DNA of 64,000 nucleotides from Pseudomonas sp. PDM18 (GCF_014852585.1 NZ_JACVBX010000014.1:62001-126000), one strand, 5' to 3'. Counted from the stretch's first letter, positions 16,220 through 25,219 are shown. The notes: generated by a model not told the origin, from the sequence alone. Program-made: numbers and translations.

Positions 16220-18397
16220 TTACCAGTAGTACTTCAGCGATTTCGCCCAGGGCGTGGCGGAGTACTGGCCCTTGAGGGTGCGGAACCACTGCTTGCGCTG
16301 CGACGGGGCGATGTCCTGGCTTCCGCAGCCGTTGTAGCCACTGGGGGCGAAACAGTTGATGGCGCGGAACAGCGCGTAAGCGCGGTCCTCCTCCACGGCC
16401 TGCTTGTCGGCGATGACCTTGAGGTAGCCGTCCATGCGCGAGTAGGGCGTACCGGCGAACAGCGATTCGCCGCCGCCCAGCTCGCGCTCGCTGGGCTGGG
16501 TATCCAGCGGGAAGCCGTCCAGGCCGTTGCGCAGGATGAATTCCCCGAGGCAGTTCAGCGCCTTGGGCGGCTGCGGGTTCTGCAGCAGGTCACGGGCAAC
16601 GTCGACGATCGCCGGGCATTCGTAGCCGCTGTCGTTCTTGCCGCCCGGCCACTGGAACAGCGACAGCGGCATGCTGCCGTAGAGGTAGCCGATGCTGGCG
16701 CCTAGCGGCTTGCCGCTGCCGTCAGTGGGCAATAGCGCGAGATCGTCGATATAGGCCTGGTACTGGCCGTGCAGCAGGTCCTTGTAGAGCAGCGCGAACA
16801 GCGCGGTATCGCGCTCCTCCACCGAGATGCTGGTGGATTTGGCTTGCTGGCGCAGCAGGTCAGGGCCGGCGACGTGGCGCAGGAGAATCTCGCGAATGAT
16901 CGGCGTATGCACCGGCGAGCCTTCGGCGAAGACCTTCACCAGGCGGTCGCTGCGCTCGTAGTTGAAAGCCAGCGCCAGCTCCAGTTGATCGCGCTGCAAC
17001 GGCTGCTCGGCCAGCGGCAGCAGGCGCAGCCAGAGTTTCTCCGCGGCGATCCAGTCGTTGCCGGCCTCCAGGGCAAAACCGCGCAGGGTCTGCTGGCTGA
17101 AGGCGAGGTAGTCGAGCTTGGCCGGCAGTTCCTCGGGCAGGAATTTCAGCGCTTCGGCAGGCTTTTCCTCGACGTACAGCAGGTAGGCGGCTGTCAGGTA
17201 GTCGTGCAGGCCGGGGTACTTCGCGAACAGGTCCTTCTGCGCCGCCAGGCCGGCGGCGTCGAGGGCGCGAGGCTCGTTGGGTTCGTGGTGGCGCATCTGC
17301 ATCAGGTCGAGCACCGCCAGCAGGCGTGCGTCGCGCACATCGGCCGGGTGGGCGGTGACCAGCAGCTTGTTGTCGACTTCCTGCACCAGTTGGGCGAGAT
17401 CGTCGGCGTCCTCGCGGGCAAACAGCTCGGAGTACTCACCGGCCAGCCGGCTCTCATCGCTCATCAGCCAGTAAACGCGGCGCGTCAGGCCCTGGGCCGA
17501 AGCACTGTACCGACCCTGTGGATAAGCCTTGAGGTAGTCGCCCAGGGCGGTTTCGGCCTGGGCGAGGATCTTCTTGTCCACCTTGCGCAGGTCCGGGTAG
17601 CCCATCTCGTCGAAGGCGTTCTGCTGCGCCTGATTGAGCAGGGCGCGGGCGACCATGTAGCGCGAGGTTTCCTTCAACCAGGGCTGGTCACTGCCCTGCA
17701 GAGCGCGGAAGGATTTCAGCGCATCGCCGAAACGACCGCTGTAGAAGTCCGCGGCGCCCTTGAGATAGCTGCGGTAGGCCTTGGCCTGCGCGTTCTGCAG
17801 GTCACCCGGCAGCAGCACACTGAGCTGGGTTTCGTCCCACTGGCAGGCGCCCAGCAGGGTCAGGCGCGCACGGGCCAGGCCCTGGCGTTCGGCGGCGGAA
17901 AGGCTGTCGACCAGCAGCAGCTGGCTGAGGAAGTCCTGGGCGGTGCCCGCGTTGTTGCTGCGGCAGCGGCTGCCTTCACCGCTGGCGAAGCTGTCGGCGG
18001 AGGACTGCACGGCATCCGCCGGCAGGCCGATGCGCGCGGCGAGGTCGGCCAGCGGTGCGGTGCTGGCAGCGCTGGAGCTGTCGGTCGAATCCCCTGGCGC
18101 GGCGCCTTCCAGCCAGCGCGCCAGCGGGAACGGCACCTGGCCGTAGCCCAGTTGCTGCTCATCGTCGGTCAGCGCGCGGTTGGGAATGCTGGCCTGGCCC
18201 GCGTCGGCCAGCAGCAGCTGCAGGTTGACCCGGCTGTCGTTGCCCGGGCTGAGGAACGGCAGGCTGTTGCACACGTCCAGAGAATCACGCTTGAGGTTCC
18301 AGCTCGGGTAGCAGGAGTCGTCGCTGCTCGCGCGCGCTTCCTGCACGCCAAGGCAGCCGGTGATCAGGGCCAGCAGGGTCAGTCCGTACAGACGCAT
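16220..18397 (-). CDS. Large TPR-like lipoprotein of unknown function
   Basis: A 725-residue protein. Its signal peptide MRLYGLTLLALITGC ends in a lipobox, with Cys15 as the lipidated residue. The rest is mainly alpha-helical with repeat-like segments (SYLKGAADFYSGRFGDALKS, LAQAETALGDYLKAYPQGRY, LWLRLLPLAEQPLQRDQLEL), which suggests TPR-type solenoid repeats. Several cysteines occur near both ends. Homologues in Pseudomonas are annotated only as hypothetical or outer-membrane-assembly-like. It is translated just ahead of the DUF3142 gene, implying a joint periplasmic role that cannot be named from sequence. Confidence 0.75.
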   Translation of the reverse strand: MRLYGLTLLALITGCLGVQEARASSDDSCYPSWNLKRDSLDVCNSLPFLSPGNDSRVNLQLLLADAGQASIPNRALTDDEQQLGYGQVPFPLARWLEGAAPGDSTDSSSAASTAPLADLAARIGLPADAVQSSADSFASGEGSRCRSNNAGTAQDFLSQLLLVDSLSAAERQGLARARLTLLGACQWDETQLSVLLPGDLQNAQAKAYRSYLKGAADFYSGRFGDALKSFRALQGSDQPWLKETSRYMVARALLNQAQQNAFDEMGYPDLRKVDKKILAQAETALGDYLKAYPQGRYSASAQGLTRRVYWLMSDESRLAGEYSELFAREDADDLAQLVQEVDNKLLVTAHPADVRDARLLAVLDLMQMRHHEPNEPRALDAAGLAAQKDLFAKYPGLHDYLTAAYLLYVEEKPAEALKFLPEELPAKLDYLAFSQQTLRGFALEAGNDWIAAEKLWLRLLPLAEQPLQRDQLELALAFNYERSDRLVKVFAEGSPVHTPIIREILLRHVAGPDLLRQQAKSTSISVEERDTALFALLYKDLLHGQYQAYIDDLALLPTDGSGKPLGASIGYLYGSMPLSLFQWPGGKNDSGYECPAIVDVARDLLQNPQPPKALNCLGEFILRNGLDGFPLDTQPSERELGGGESLFAGTPYSRMDGYLKVIADKQAVEEDRAYALFRAINCFAPSGYNGCGSQDIAPSQRKQWFRTLKGQYSATPWAKSLKYYW

Positions 18398-18551
18398 GAA
18401 TGATCCTTGTCCGTTGGAGCCCGCACGCCGGGCCGGAAATCAGAGCAGGGAGAATCTTACCTCGCCGCGTCCACTCTTGCCCGCCCGCATGGGTACAAGA
18501 CTGTAAACGCGATCTACCGCACAGCAGAGCCTGCGACACGTTGTCCAGCTG

Positions 18552-18583
18552 ATTCCTTCTTTGTTCCGGCTCAAAGAAGGAAT
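18552..18583. promoter_or_regulatory. nirK upstream palindrome with degenerate Dnr/Anr box
   Basis: A perfect 12-bp inverted repeat, ATTCCTTCTTTG and CAAAGAAGGAAT, with 8-bp spacer TTCCGGCT. Inside it TTGTT-CCGG-CTCAA (18561-18574) keeps the TTG-N8-CAA spacing of a Dnr/Anr site (consensus TTGAT-N4-ATCAA, 8 of 10 positions). If its centre is at -41.5, the start site falls near 18609 and TATTTC at 18596-18601 could be the -10. The outer arms are not part of the Dnr consensus and may bind something else or form an RNA hairpin. Confidence 0.6.
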
Positions 18584-18640
18584 TTGCCGACCGGGTATTT
18601 CTGTAGCCAACGACAGTTCGTCGATTACGGAGAGTTACCC

Positions 18641-19792
18641 ATGTTTGATCAGGAAGAGATTTCGCTTTCCCGCCGCACCCTGCTGGCCGGCGCCGTGGTG
18701 CTGGGCGTTACCGGCAGCATGCTCGGCAGCGGCAAGGCCTTGGCTGACGGGGAGGCCGCGCCGAAGAACATGGGTGCGGCCGCGGACCTCTCGAAGCTGG
18801 AGCACGTCCAGATCGAGCTGGTCGCTCCGCCCTTCGTCCATGCCCATGAACAGCGCGCCAAGGGCAAGCCCAAGGTCGTGCAGTTCCGCATGGTGATCGA
18901 GGAGAAGAAGCTGGTCATCGACGACGATGGCACCGAGATCCACGCCATGACCTTCAACGGCTCGGTGCCCGGCCCGATGATGGTGGTACACCAGGACGAC
19001 TACCTGGAGCTCACCCTGGTCAACCCGGCGACCAACACCCTGACCCACAACATCGACTTCCATGCCTCCACCGGCGCCCTGGGCGGCGGCGCGCTGACCC
19101 TCATCCAGCCCGGCGAGGAAGTGAAGCTGCGCTTTCGCGCGACCCGCCCCGGCGTGTTCGTCTACCACTGCGCGCCGGGCGGCGCGATGATCCCCTGGCA
19201 CGTGGTCTCGGGCATGAACGGCGCGATCATGGTGCTGCCGCGCGACGGCCTGAAGGACCGCGAAGGCAAGTCCCTGAAGTACGACAAGGTGGTCTACATC
19301 GGCGAGCAGGACTACTACGTCCCGCGCGACAAGGACGGCAAGTTCAAGCGCTACGGCACGCCGATGGAAAGCTACAACGACATGCAGGAAGTCATGAAGG
19401 GACTGATCCCCAGTCACATCGTGTTCAACGGCAAGGTCGGCGCCCTCACCGGCAAGAACGCGCTCAAGGCCAACGTCGGCGAGACCGTGCTGATCGTCCA
19501 CTCCCAGGCCAACCGCGATACCCGCCCGCACCTCATCGGCGGCCATGGCGACCACGTCTGGGCCACCGGCAAGTTCCACAACCCGCCGGAGGAAGACCTG
19601 GAAACCTGGTTCATCCCAGGCGGCGCGGCCGGCGCTGCGCTGTACACCTTCCTGCAGCCGGGCCTGTACACCTACCTCAACCACAACCTCATCGAGGCTG
19701 TGCTGCTGGGCGCCGCGGCGCACATCCAGGTCGAAGGCCAATGGAACAACGACCTGATGAGCCAGATCCAGCCGCCAACTGCGATCAAGTAA
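18641..19792 (+). CDS. nirK: Copper-containing nitrite reductase
   Basis: A 383-residue periplasmic enzyme reducing nitrite to nitric oxide. A Tat signal is visible ([13 protein letters not shown], Arg11-Arg12). Two cupredoxin domains follow. By comparison with characterised NirK, type 1 copper ligands are His136, Cys177, His187 and Met192, and type 2 ligands are His141, His176 and His348. Catalytic Asp139 and His298 are present, so the enzyme looks intact. GGAGAG lies about 8 bp before the ATG. It stands at the head of the denitrification block, behind a degenerate Dnr box. NirK, not NirS as in P. aeruginosa, is a notable feature of this strain. Confidence 0.97.
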   Translation: MFDQEEISLSRRTLLAGAVVLGVTGSMLGSGKALADGEAAPKNMGAAADLSKLEHVQIELVAPPFVHAHEQRAKGKPKVVQFRMVIEEKKLVIDDDGTEIHAMTFNGSVPGPMMVVHQDDYLELTLVNPATNTLTHNIDFHASTGALGGGALTLIQPGEEVKLRFRATRPGVFVYHCAPGGAMIPWHVVSGMNGAIMVLPRDGLKDREGKSLKYDKVVYIGEQDYYVPRDKDGKFKRYGTPMESYNDMQEVMKGLIPSHIVFNGKVGALTGKNALKANVGETVLIVHSQANRDTRPHLIGGHGDHVWATGKFHNPPEEDLETWFIPGGAAGAALYTFLQPGLYTYLNHNLIEAVLLGAAAHIQVEGQWNNDLMSQIQPPTAIK

Positions 19793-19799
19793 GCCCCGA

Positions 19800-19822
19800 G
19801 GCCGGCCCCTCCCGGGCCGGCC
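19800..19822. terminator. GC hairpin between nirK and nirV
   Basis: GGCCGGCCC and GGGCCGGCC arms (9 bp) with a CTCCC loop, followed by only CTTAT. The weak T-run suggests an attenuating or stabilising hairpin that favours nirK over nirV, not a full terminator. Confidence 0.55.
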
Positions 19823-19858
19823 CTTATCCAGTAAACGATATGGGCGACCGGGCCAACC

Positions 19859-20671
19859 ATGCGCAAGACCCTCCTGATCGGCGTCCCCGTCGCACTGCTG
19901 CTGGGCGGGGCCTTCCTCCTGCTACGGCCGCAGTACGCACCGGAGCTCGCGCCGCAAACCGTGCGGCTCGAACCCCGCGACTTCGACTTCCGCCCGGCGG
20001 GCGACTACTGGCTGGAGAAACAGGCAGTGGACGCGCCGTCGCAGCGTGAACACCTCGCCCCGCGCTTTGAAGTCATGAAATTCCAGGTCAGCCAGGGCGA
20101 ATACGCCCGCTGCGTAGCCGAGGGCGATTGCCTGGCACTGGACAACAGCGCTCCCCGCGACGACCTGCCGCTGACCGGTGCCAGCCTGCTGGACGCGCAG
20201 CTCTACGCCGACTGGCTGTCGCGGCGCACCGGCCAGCAGTGGCGGCTGCCCACCGACCGCGAGTGGGCCTTCTTCGCCGGCACGCGCTGGGCCGACGATG
20301 CCCTGCGCATCGAAGACGACGATGGCAGCAACCCCGCCCGGCGCTGGCTGGCGCGCTATCGTCTGGAAGCGGAAACCCGCACCAGCGCCTCGGCGCTGCC
20401 TCAGGCGCGTGGCAACCACGGTCTCAACGAGTACGGCGTGGCTGACCTGGGCGGCAACGTCTGGGAATGGACCCAGAGCTGCCACCAGCGGGTCAACCTC
20501 GACGCCCAGGGCGCCCAGACCCACCGCGCCGAGTACTGCTCGATCCGCATTGCCGAAGGGCGTCACCGCGCGGCGATCAACGATTTCGTCCGCGATGCCC
20601 GCGGCGGCGGCTGCAGCGCCGGCCAGCCACCGGATAACCTCGGCTTCCGCCTGGTCAGAGACATCCCTTGA
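19859..20671 (+). CDS. nirV: NirV-like protein with formylglycine-generating-enzyme fold
   Basis: A 270-residue protein. An N-terminal hydrophobic segment (MRKTLLIGVPVALLLGGAFLL) is a signal anchor or signal peptide. A SUMF1/FGE-sulfatase domain covers the rest: FEVMKFQVSQGEYARCV, WRLPTDREWAFFAG, GVADLGGNVWEWTQSC and the C-terminal RDARGGGCSAGQPPDNLGFR. NirV commonly follows nirK in denitrifiers. Its exact role is unsettled, with copper-site or enzyme maturation proposed. It begins 66 bp after nirK and is likely read through the weak hairpin. Confidence 0.88.
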   Translation: MRKTLLIGVPVALLLGGAFLLLRPQYAPELAPQTVRLEPRDFDFRPAGDYWLEKQAVDAPSQREHLAPRFEVMKFQVSQGEYARCVAEGDCLALDNSAPRDDLPLTGASLLDAQLYADWLSRRTGQQWRLPTDREWAFFAGTRWADDALRIEDDDGSNPARRWLARYRLEAETRTSASALPQARGNHGLNEYGVADLGGNVWEWTQSCHQRVNLDAQGAQTHRAEYCSIRIAEGRHRAAINDFVRDARGGGCSAGQPPDNLGFRLVRDIP

Positions 20672-20683
20672 TTCCCCTCAAGT

Positions 20684-20718
20684 TTCGCCGCAGCGCTTAA
20701 CCGTTATGCTGCGGCGAA
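20684..20718. repeat. Perfect 11-bp inverted repeat before the first Crp/Fnr gene
   Basis: TTCGCCGCAGC (20684-20694) and GCTGCGGCGAA (20708-20718) with a 13-bp loop, between nirV and the next gene. There is no T-run. It could be an operator, an RNA processing hairpin or a terminator remnant; the regulator's own start is 18 bp further on. Confidence 0.5.
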
Positions 20719-20736
20719 CCGACGGGAATCACTGCC

Positions 20737-21465
20737 GTGACCGCTGATATCTCGCTGAACCGCGCCTGGCTGGGCAGCTTGCCGCCATTTGCCAACAGCA
20801 GCCGCGAGGAACAGGACGACATCCTCCGCCAGGCCAGCATCCTGCGCCTGAACAGTGGTGTGGCCGTGTTCGAGCAAGGCTCGCCAGCGACCAGCTTCTA
20901 CCTGCTGGTGCACGGCCGGCTGAAAGCCACCCAGCTCACCGGCGACGGCCAGCGCGTGCTGGTGCGTGTGGTCAATCCGGGCGATCTGTTCGGCTTCGTC
21001 CGCGCCCTCGGCCGGCGCGACTACCCCGCGACCGCCACGGCCAGCCAGGACAGCCTGGTCCTGGCCTGGCCCACCGGCCAGTGGGAACCCCTGCTCGCCC
21101 GCCACCCCGGCTTCGCCCTGAACACCGTGCAGGCCATCGGCGAGCGCCTGCAGGAAGCCCACGTGCGCTTCTGCGAATTGGCCACCGAAGAGGTCGAACG
21201 GCGCGTCGCCCACACCGTGCTGCGCCTGGTGCAGCAGTCCGGCCGACCGGAGACCGACGGCATCCGTATCGATTTCCCGGTCACCCGCCAGGACATCGCC
21301 GAGATGACCGGCACCACCCTGCACACCGTCTCGCGCATCCTCAGCGCCTGGGAAGACCGCGGCCTGGTGGTCGGTGGCCGGCAGAAGCTGCTGGTGTGCG
21401 ACCCGCAGCAACTGATGCGGGTGGCCGGTGGCGACGAGCGGGAAGTGGCGCACGACGGCGCTTGA
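20737..21465 (+). CDS. Crp/Fnr family transcriptional regulator (Dnr/NnrR-like)
   Basis: A 242-residue regulator with a GTG start. An N-terminal cyclic-nucleotide-binding-type beta barrel (VFEQGSPATSFYLLVHGRLK, VRVVNPGDLFGFVRALG) precedes a dimer helix and a C-terminal winged helix. The recognition helix TGTTLHTVSRILSAWE has the xxVSR pattern expected for TTGAT-type sites. It lacks the four N-terminal cysteines of oxygen-sensing Fnr/Anr, so it is probably a nitrogen-oxide or haem-sensing member such as NnrR or DnrE/DnrS. It belongs with nirK and ytfE by position. Which ligand it senses is not visible. Confidence 0.85.
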   Translation: MTADISLNRAWLGSLPPFANSSREEQDDILRQASILRLNSGVAVFEQGSPATSFYLLVHGRLKATQLTGDGQRVLVRVVNPGDLFGFVRALGRRDYPATATASQDSLVLAWPTGQWEPLLARHPGFALNTVQAIGERLQEAHVRFCELATEEVERRVAHTVLRLVQQSGRPETDGIRIDFPVTRQDIAEMTGTTLHTVSRILSAWEDRGLVVGGRQKLLVCDPQQLMRVAGGDEREVAHDGA

Positions 21466-21475
21466 CTGCAATCAA
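21462..21475 (+). promoter_or_regulatory. Dnr/Anr box upstream of ytfE
   Basis: TTGACTGCAATCAA matches the Dnr/Anr consensus at 9 of 10 positions. It overlaps the stop codon of the preceding regulator gene. Centred at 21468.5, it predicts a start near 21510, and TAGACT at 21499-21504 fits as the -10. Confidence 0.8.
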
Positions 21476-21561
21476 GGAGAGCGGCGCGCCCATTTCCCTA
21501 GACTCACCACCACCGCCACGACGACTGCGGCCGCCGTGCCCCACTCCACCCGAGGCCCGCC

Positions 21562-22233
21562 ATGACCGACAACCTCACCGAGCGCACCCTGAGCGACCTG
21601 GCCTTCAGCCTGCCGGGCAGCTCCGCGCTGTTCCACGACTACAAGCTCGACTTCTGCTGCGCCGGCCAGCGCAGCCTGGCCGAAGCCGCCAGCGAACAGG
21701 GCTTCGACGCCCAGCGCATCGCCGCCGAACTACAGTCGCTGCCCCCCGCCAACGATCAGACCGACTGGCGCCTGAGCAGCAACGACCAGCTGATCGACCA
21801 CATCCTCGAGCGCTATCACAAGGTCCACCGCGAACAGCTGCCGGCGCTGATACCGCTGGCCGAGCGCGTCGAGAAGACCCACGCCGCCCATCCGCAATGC
21901 CCCGCCGGGCTGACCGCGCACCTGAAGAAGATGCAGGAAGAGCTGGAATGGCACATGTGCAAGGAGGAAAGCGTACTGTTCCCCTGGCTGCGCCAGGGCA
22001 TCCCGCTGACCCACGTGCAGGGCCCGATCGGCGTGATGCGCCATGAGCACGACGAACACTCGCAGTCCCTCGCCGCGCTGGCCGATCTGACCGACGACCT
22101 CACCGTACCGGCGGACGGCTGCAACAGCTGGCGCCGCCTCTACAGCGGCCTGGAAGAACTGCGCCGCGACCTGATGCAGCACATCCACCTGGAGAACAAC
22201 CTGCTGTTCCTGGGCGCCAACCACCCGGCCTGA
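21562..22233 (+). CDS. ytfE: Iron-sulfur cluster repair di-iron protein (RIC/YtfE/DnrN)
   Basis: A 223-residue protein. The N-terminal ScdA_N domain contains the Cys pair in LDFCCAGQRSLAEAA. A hemerythrin-like HHE domain follows with His/Glu ligands (DHILERYHKVHREQL, EEELEWHMCKEESVLFPWLR-like segment, MRHEHDEHS, QHIHLENNLLF). RIC proteins repair Fe-S clusters damaged by nitric oxide and oxidative stress; P. stutzeri calls the homologue DnrN. A Dnr box with a well-placed -10 lies upstream, so it should be induced under denitrifying conditions. Confidence 0.92.
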   Translation: MTDNLTERTLSDLAFSLPGSSALFHDYKLDFCCAGQRSLAEAASEQGFDAQRIAAELQSLPPANDQTDWRLSSNDQLIDHILERYHKVHREQLPALIPLAERVEKTHAAHPQCPAGLTAHLKKMQEELEWHMCKEESVLFPWLRQGIPLTHVQGPIGVMRHEHDEHSQSLAALADLTDDLTVPADGCNSWRRLYSGLEELRRDLMQHIHLENNLLFLGANHPA

Positions 22234-22341
22234 GTGCCGGACCGGGAGCCAGGAGGGCGACCAGTGACAGCTTGTCTCACCACGCCACCCAGCGGCATCG
22301 CGCATACTGGCGGGATCGTCCCCGCCCAGGAGCGCTCCGCC

Positions 22342-23025
22342 ATGCTCGCGCATCGCGTCCACCACCAGATTCTGTGCGGCCACCATCTGTTCAACGTGCT
22401 CAACGAAGAACAGCTGGAACAACTGCTCGCTACCAGCACGCTGCTCAACCTGGAAAAAGGCGACAAGCTGTTCCTTCAGGGGGAGCCTGCGCATTGCTTC
22501 TACTTCGTGATTTCCGGGGCGGTGAAGATCTACCGTTTGACACCGGAGGGACAGGAAAAGGTGCTGGAGGTCGTCGGCAGCCGGCAGACCTTCGCCGAAG
22601 CCATGATGCTGATGGACACCTCCGACTACGTGGCCTCGGCCCAGGCGCTGGAACCCACGCAGGTTTACCGCTTCGCCAACCGCACCTACATGGAGTTGCT
22701 GCACAGCAACCCGCAGTTGCCCTTCTCCCTGCTCGCCACCCTCTGCGTACGCCTGCACCGGCGGATCAACGAGATCGAGACGCTGTCGCTGAAGAACTCC
22801 ACCCACCGCGTGGTGCGCTACCTGATCACCCAGCTCAACCGCCATGGCAACCAGGACAGCCGCTTCGAGCTGCCGATGGCCAAGCAACTGGTGGCCGGGC
22901 ACCTGTCGATCCAGCCGGAGACTTTCTCCCGCGTGCTGCGGCGTCTGATCGACGAGAAGATCATCGACCTCAATGGCCGCACGGTGCAGGTGCTCGACGT
23001 CGCGCGGCTGGAACAGTTCGAGTAA
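22342..23025 (+). CDS. dnr: Dnr-type transcriptional regulator of denitrification
   Basis: A 227-residue Crp/Fnr-family activator, the same length as P. aeruginosa Dnr and very similar to it in recalled sequence. Shared stretches include ISGAVKIYRLTPEGQEK, TFAEAMMLMDT, IETLSLKNSTHRVVRYL and the DNA-binding AKQLVAGHLSIQPETFSRVL. Dnr senses nitric oxide through haem and activates nir, nor and nos promoters at TTGAT-N4-ATCAA sites. The ATG at 22342 was chosen over upstream in-frame starts by this length match. It directly precedes dnrP. Confidence 0.92.
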   Translation: MLAHRVHHQILCGHHLFNVLNEEQLEQLLATSTLLNLEKGDKLFLQGEPAHCFYFVISGAVKIYRLTPEGQEKVLEVVGSRQTFAEAMMLMDTSDYVASAQALEPTQVYRFANRTYMELLHSNPQLPFSLLATLCVRLHRRINEIETLSLKNSTHRVVRYLITQLNRHGNQDSRFELPMAKQLVAGHLSIQPETFSRVLRRLIDEKIIDLNGRTVQVLDVARLEQFE

Positions 23026-23028
23026 GCC

Positions 23029-23211
23029 ATGCGCCAGTGCCTGTACTGCCAGCAAGAGAGCCCCGAGGACGCTGCGGAATGCCCGCAATGCGGGATGCCC
23101 CTGCCGGTGGATCAGGAACTGGCGAAGCAGCGCCGGCTGCGGCGCTTTGCCTGGTACTGCGTCATCCTCGCGGTGTTCTGCGGGGTGATGATGGTGTGGT
23201 TGCCGCGCTGA
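23029..23211 (+). CDS. dnrP: DnrP, small zinc-ribbon membrane protein
   Basis: A 60-residue protein starting 3 bp after dnr. The N-terminal half has two CxxC pairs (CLYCQQESPEDAAECPQCGM), a zinc ribbon. The C-terminal half is one membrane helix (WYCVILAVFCGVMMVWL). Pseudomonas homologues are named DnrP from their position next to dnr; the molecular role is not established. Confidence 0.85.
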   Translation: MRQCLYCQQESPEDAAECPQCGMPLPVDQELAKQRRLRRFAWYCVILAVFCGVMMVWLPR

Positions 23212-23237
23212 ACTCCCTCCAATCCGCTTTTGCTTTT

Positions 23238-23322
23238 CGTAGGACCGACGGGGACGCCCAGTCCTCGCTCGCGAGGCAGGCCCGCTGCGGGGTTCGGTTC
23301 GCGAGCAAGCTCGCTCCTACAC
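23238..23322. repeat. REP/BIME between dnrP and norD
   Basis: TCGTAGGACCGACGGGGAC ... CTCGCTCGCGAGG is one arm and GGTTCGCGAGCAAGCTCGCT followed by CCTACAC is the other. The pair lies between two convergent genes and probably acts as a two-way terminator. Confidence 0.7.
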
Positions 23323-23332
23323 AAAAACGTCA

Positions 23333-25180
23333 TCACCCCTGCCGGCGGGTGATCTGCCGGTAGAGCTGCGGCAACTGCACCGGCAGCTGCGCCGGATTGT
23401 TGATCAGCAGATAGCCCTGACTACCGAACAGATGCGGCAGGTAGTCCGCGGCCTCGCGGTCGATGGTGATGCAGAACGGCACCAGCCCCGCGCGACGGGC
23501 TTCGAGCACGGCCTGGCGCGTGTCCTCGATGCCGTAGCGCCCCTCATACAGGTCCAGGTCATTGGGCTTGCCGTCGGTGAGGATCAGCAGCACCCGCTGG
23601 CGCTCCTTACGCTCCAGCAAAAGCTGCGTGGCTTGGCGGATCGCCGCGCCCATGCGCGTGTAGTAGCCCGGCCGCAGGGCGCGGATGCGCCCGCGCACCA
23701 CATCGTTGTGGCGCTCGTCGAAGGTCTTCAGCTGGGTCAGGCGCACCTGCTGGCGACGCAGCGAGGAGAACCCGTACAGCGCGAAACGATCCCCCACCGC
23801 CTGCAGCGCCTCGCCGAACAGCAGCAGGCTGTCGCTGATCAGATCGATCACCCGGTGGTCGTTGTCGATGTGCGCGTCGGTGGACATCGACAGGTCCGCC
23901 AGCACCAGGCAGGCAAGGTCGCGGCGGGTCTGCCGGCGCTCGAGGAACAGCCCGGGCTCACTGCAGGCGCCGAGGCGCCGCTCGACGCTGAAGTCCAGCC
24001 AGGCTTCCAGGTCCAGCTCCGCGCCCTGGGGTTGCCGGCGCAGCCACTGCGGTTGCTGACGCAGGCTCTCGAACTGACGGCGCAAGCGCCGCGCTATCGG
24101 CGCCAGGGAGTCGGGCAGCGGCGCAGGTTCCGCGTCGCGCGGCAGCATCAACTGCAGGCAGACGTGCTCGTCGATCAGTTGCTGGCGGCGGTAGTCCCAT
24201 TCCGGCAGGCGAATGCCCTCGCCCAGCGGCACGTCGTCGAAGTCGGCGGCCGGCAGGTCGAGGTCGAGCTTCAGCCCGCCGCCCTTCTTCTGCCGTTGTC
24301 GGGACATGCTCAGGTGATCGAGGTCGTCGGCGACCTTCGCCGCGTCGAGGTCCTCGCTGTCGTCGCCGGCGCGATCCAGTTCGATGTGCTCGGACCAGCT
24401 GAACAGGTTTTCCAGGCGGAACAGCAGCAGGCCGCCGCGACCGGGGTCCTGCTCGACCCGCTCGGCGCGCTTGCGTGCCAGGCCCTTGGCTTCGCTGTGG
24501 GCGGAGCGGCCGTGCTCGTCGCCATCGATCAGGTCGGTGTGCTGCGGCGCCGCCAGTCGTTGCGGCGGGTAGAGCCACAGCGGCACTGGCCAGGGTGCTT
24601 TTTCACTGCGCGGCAGGCGCTCGACGCTGCCCGGATCGCGCAGCGCCCGTTGCAGCGCAAGCTCCAGTTCCGCTTCCGCCGGTGGCAGATGAGCGGGGTC
24701 GGGACGCAGGCCGAGCAGCGCTTCCACCAGTCGACGGTAGCGCGGGCGCAGCAGCGGGTAGCGCTCCAGCACGGCGCAGGTCCAGGCCTGGTTGTCGCGC
24801 GCCCAGTGGCACATCGGCTGGCTATGGGCCGCGAGCAGCGCCAGCCAGCGGTAGAGTTCGCGGTTCAGTTCGGCGTCGGGGTACACCGTCAGCTGCGCGG
24901 GCAATCGCAGGGAGTCGGCGTCGAACCAGGCCACCGGCAATTGCTGGCAAGTGCCGGCCACCTGCTGCAGCAGGCTGCGGCGCACCAGCAGTTCGCGGGC
25001 GCTGGCCGCTTCCACGCCGACCCCGGCCTCGCCGCCGGTGCCGCGGAACAGCAGCAGCAGACTGCGCCGCACTTCCTCCAGGCTGACGGCCGCCTCTTCG
25101 AACTCCGGGCTGGCGCGGCGCGTGATGAAGCGGTGCCAGACGCGGCCAAAGCTTTCTTCGATTTCGAGGTGGATGGTCAT
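23333..25180 (-). CDS. norD: Nitric oxide reductase activation protein NorD
   Basis: A 615-residue protein needed for assembly or activation of nitric oxide reductase. The C-terminal third is a von Willebrand factor A domain with a MIDAS motif in LADLSMSTDAHIDNDH (DxSxS), then LILTDGKPNDLDLYEGRYGI. The N-terminal part is long and charged. In denitrifiers NorD partners the NorQ MoxR-type ATPase as a metal-insertion or activation chaperone. Here it is separated from norCB by a terminator and two CTCTCCC hairpins, so its transcription may depend on readthrough or an unseen promoter. Confidence 0.93.
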   Translation of the reverse strand: MTIHLEIEESFGRVWHRFITRRASPEFEEAAVSLEEVRRSLLLLFRGTGGEAGVGVEAASARELLVRRSLLQQVAGTCQQLPVAWFDADSLRLPAQLTVYPDAELNRELYRWLALLAAHSQPMCHWARDNQAWTCAVLERYPLLRPRYRRLVEALLGLRPDPAHLPPAEAELELALQRALRDPGSVERLPRSEKAPWPVPLWLYPPQRLAAPQHTDLIDGDEHGRSAHSEAKGLARKRAERVEQDPGRGGLLLFRLENLFSWSEHIELDRAGDDSEDLDAAKVADDLDHLSMSRQRQKKGGGLKLDLDLPAADFDDVPLGEGIRLPEWDYRRQQLIDEHVCLQLMLPRDAEPAPLPDSLAPIARRLRRQFESLRQQPQWLRRQPQGAELDLEAWLDFSVERRLGACSEPGLFLERRQTRRDLACLVLADLSMSTDAHIDNDHRVIDLISDSLLLFGEALQAVGDRFALYGFSSLRRQQVRLTQLKTFDERHNDVVRGRIRALRPGYYTRMGAAIRQATQLLLERKERQRVLLILTDGKPNDLDLYEGRYGIEDTRQAVLEARRAGLVPFCITIDREAADYLPHLFGSQGYLLINNPAQLPVQLPQLYRQITRRQG

Positions 25181-25219
25181 GGCTGGGCTCCGCGATTGAG
25201 ATATGCCGTAGCACGGACG

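Noticed and set aside
19859-20671. NirV-like protein as the formylglycine maturase for the sulfatase at 34893
   Set aside because: It has the FGE fold but sits with nirK and is 14 kb away; nirV proteins accompany nirK in many genomes without sulfatases, so no link is supported.
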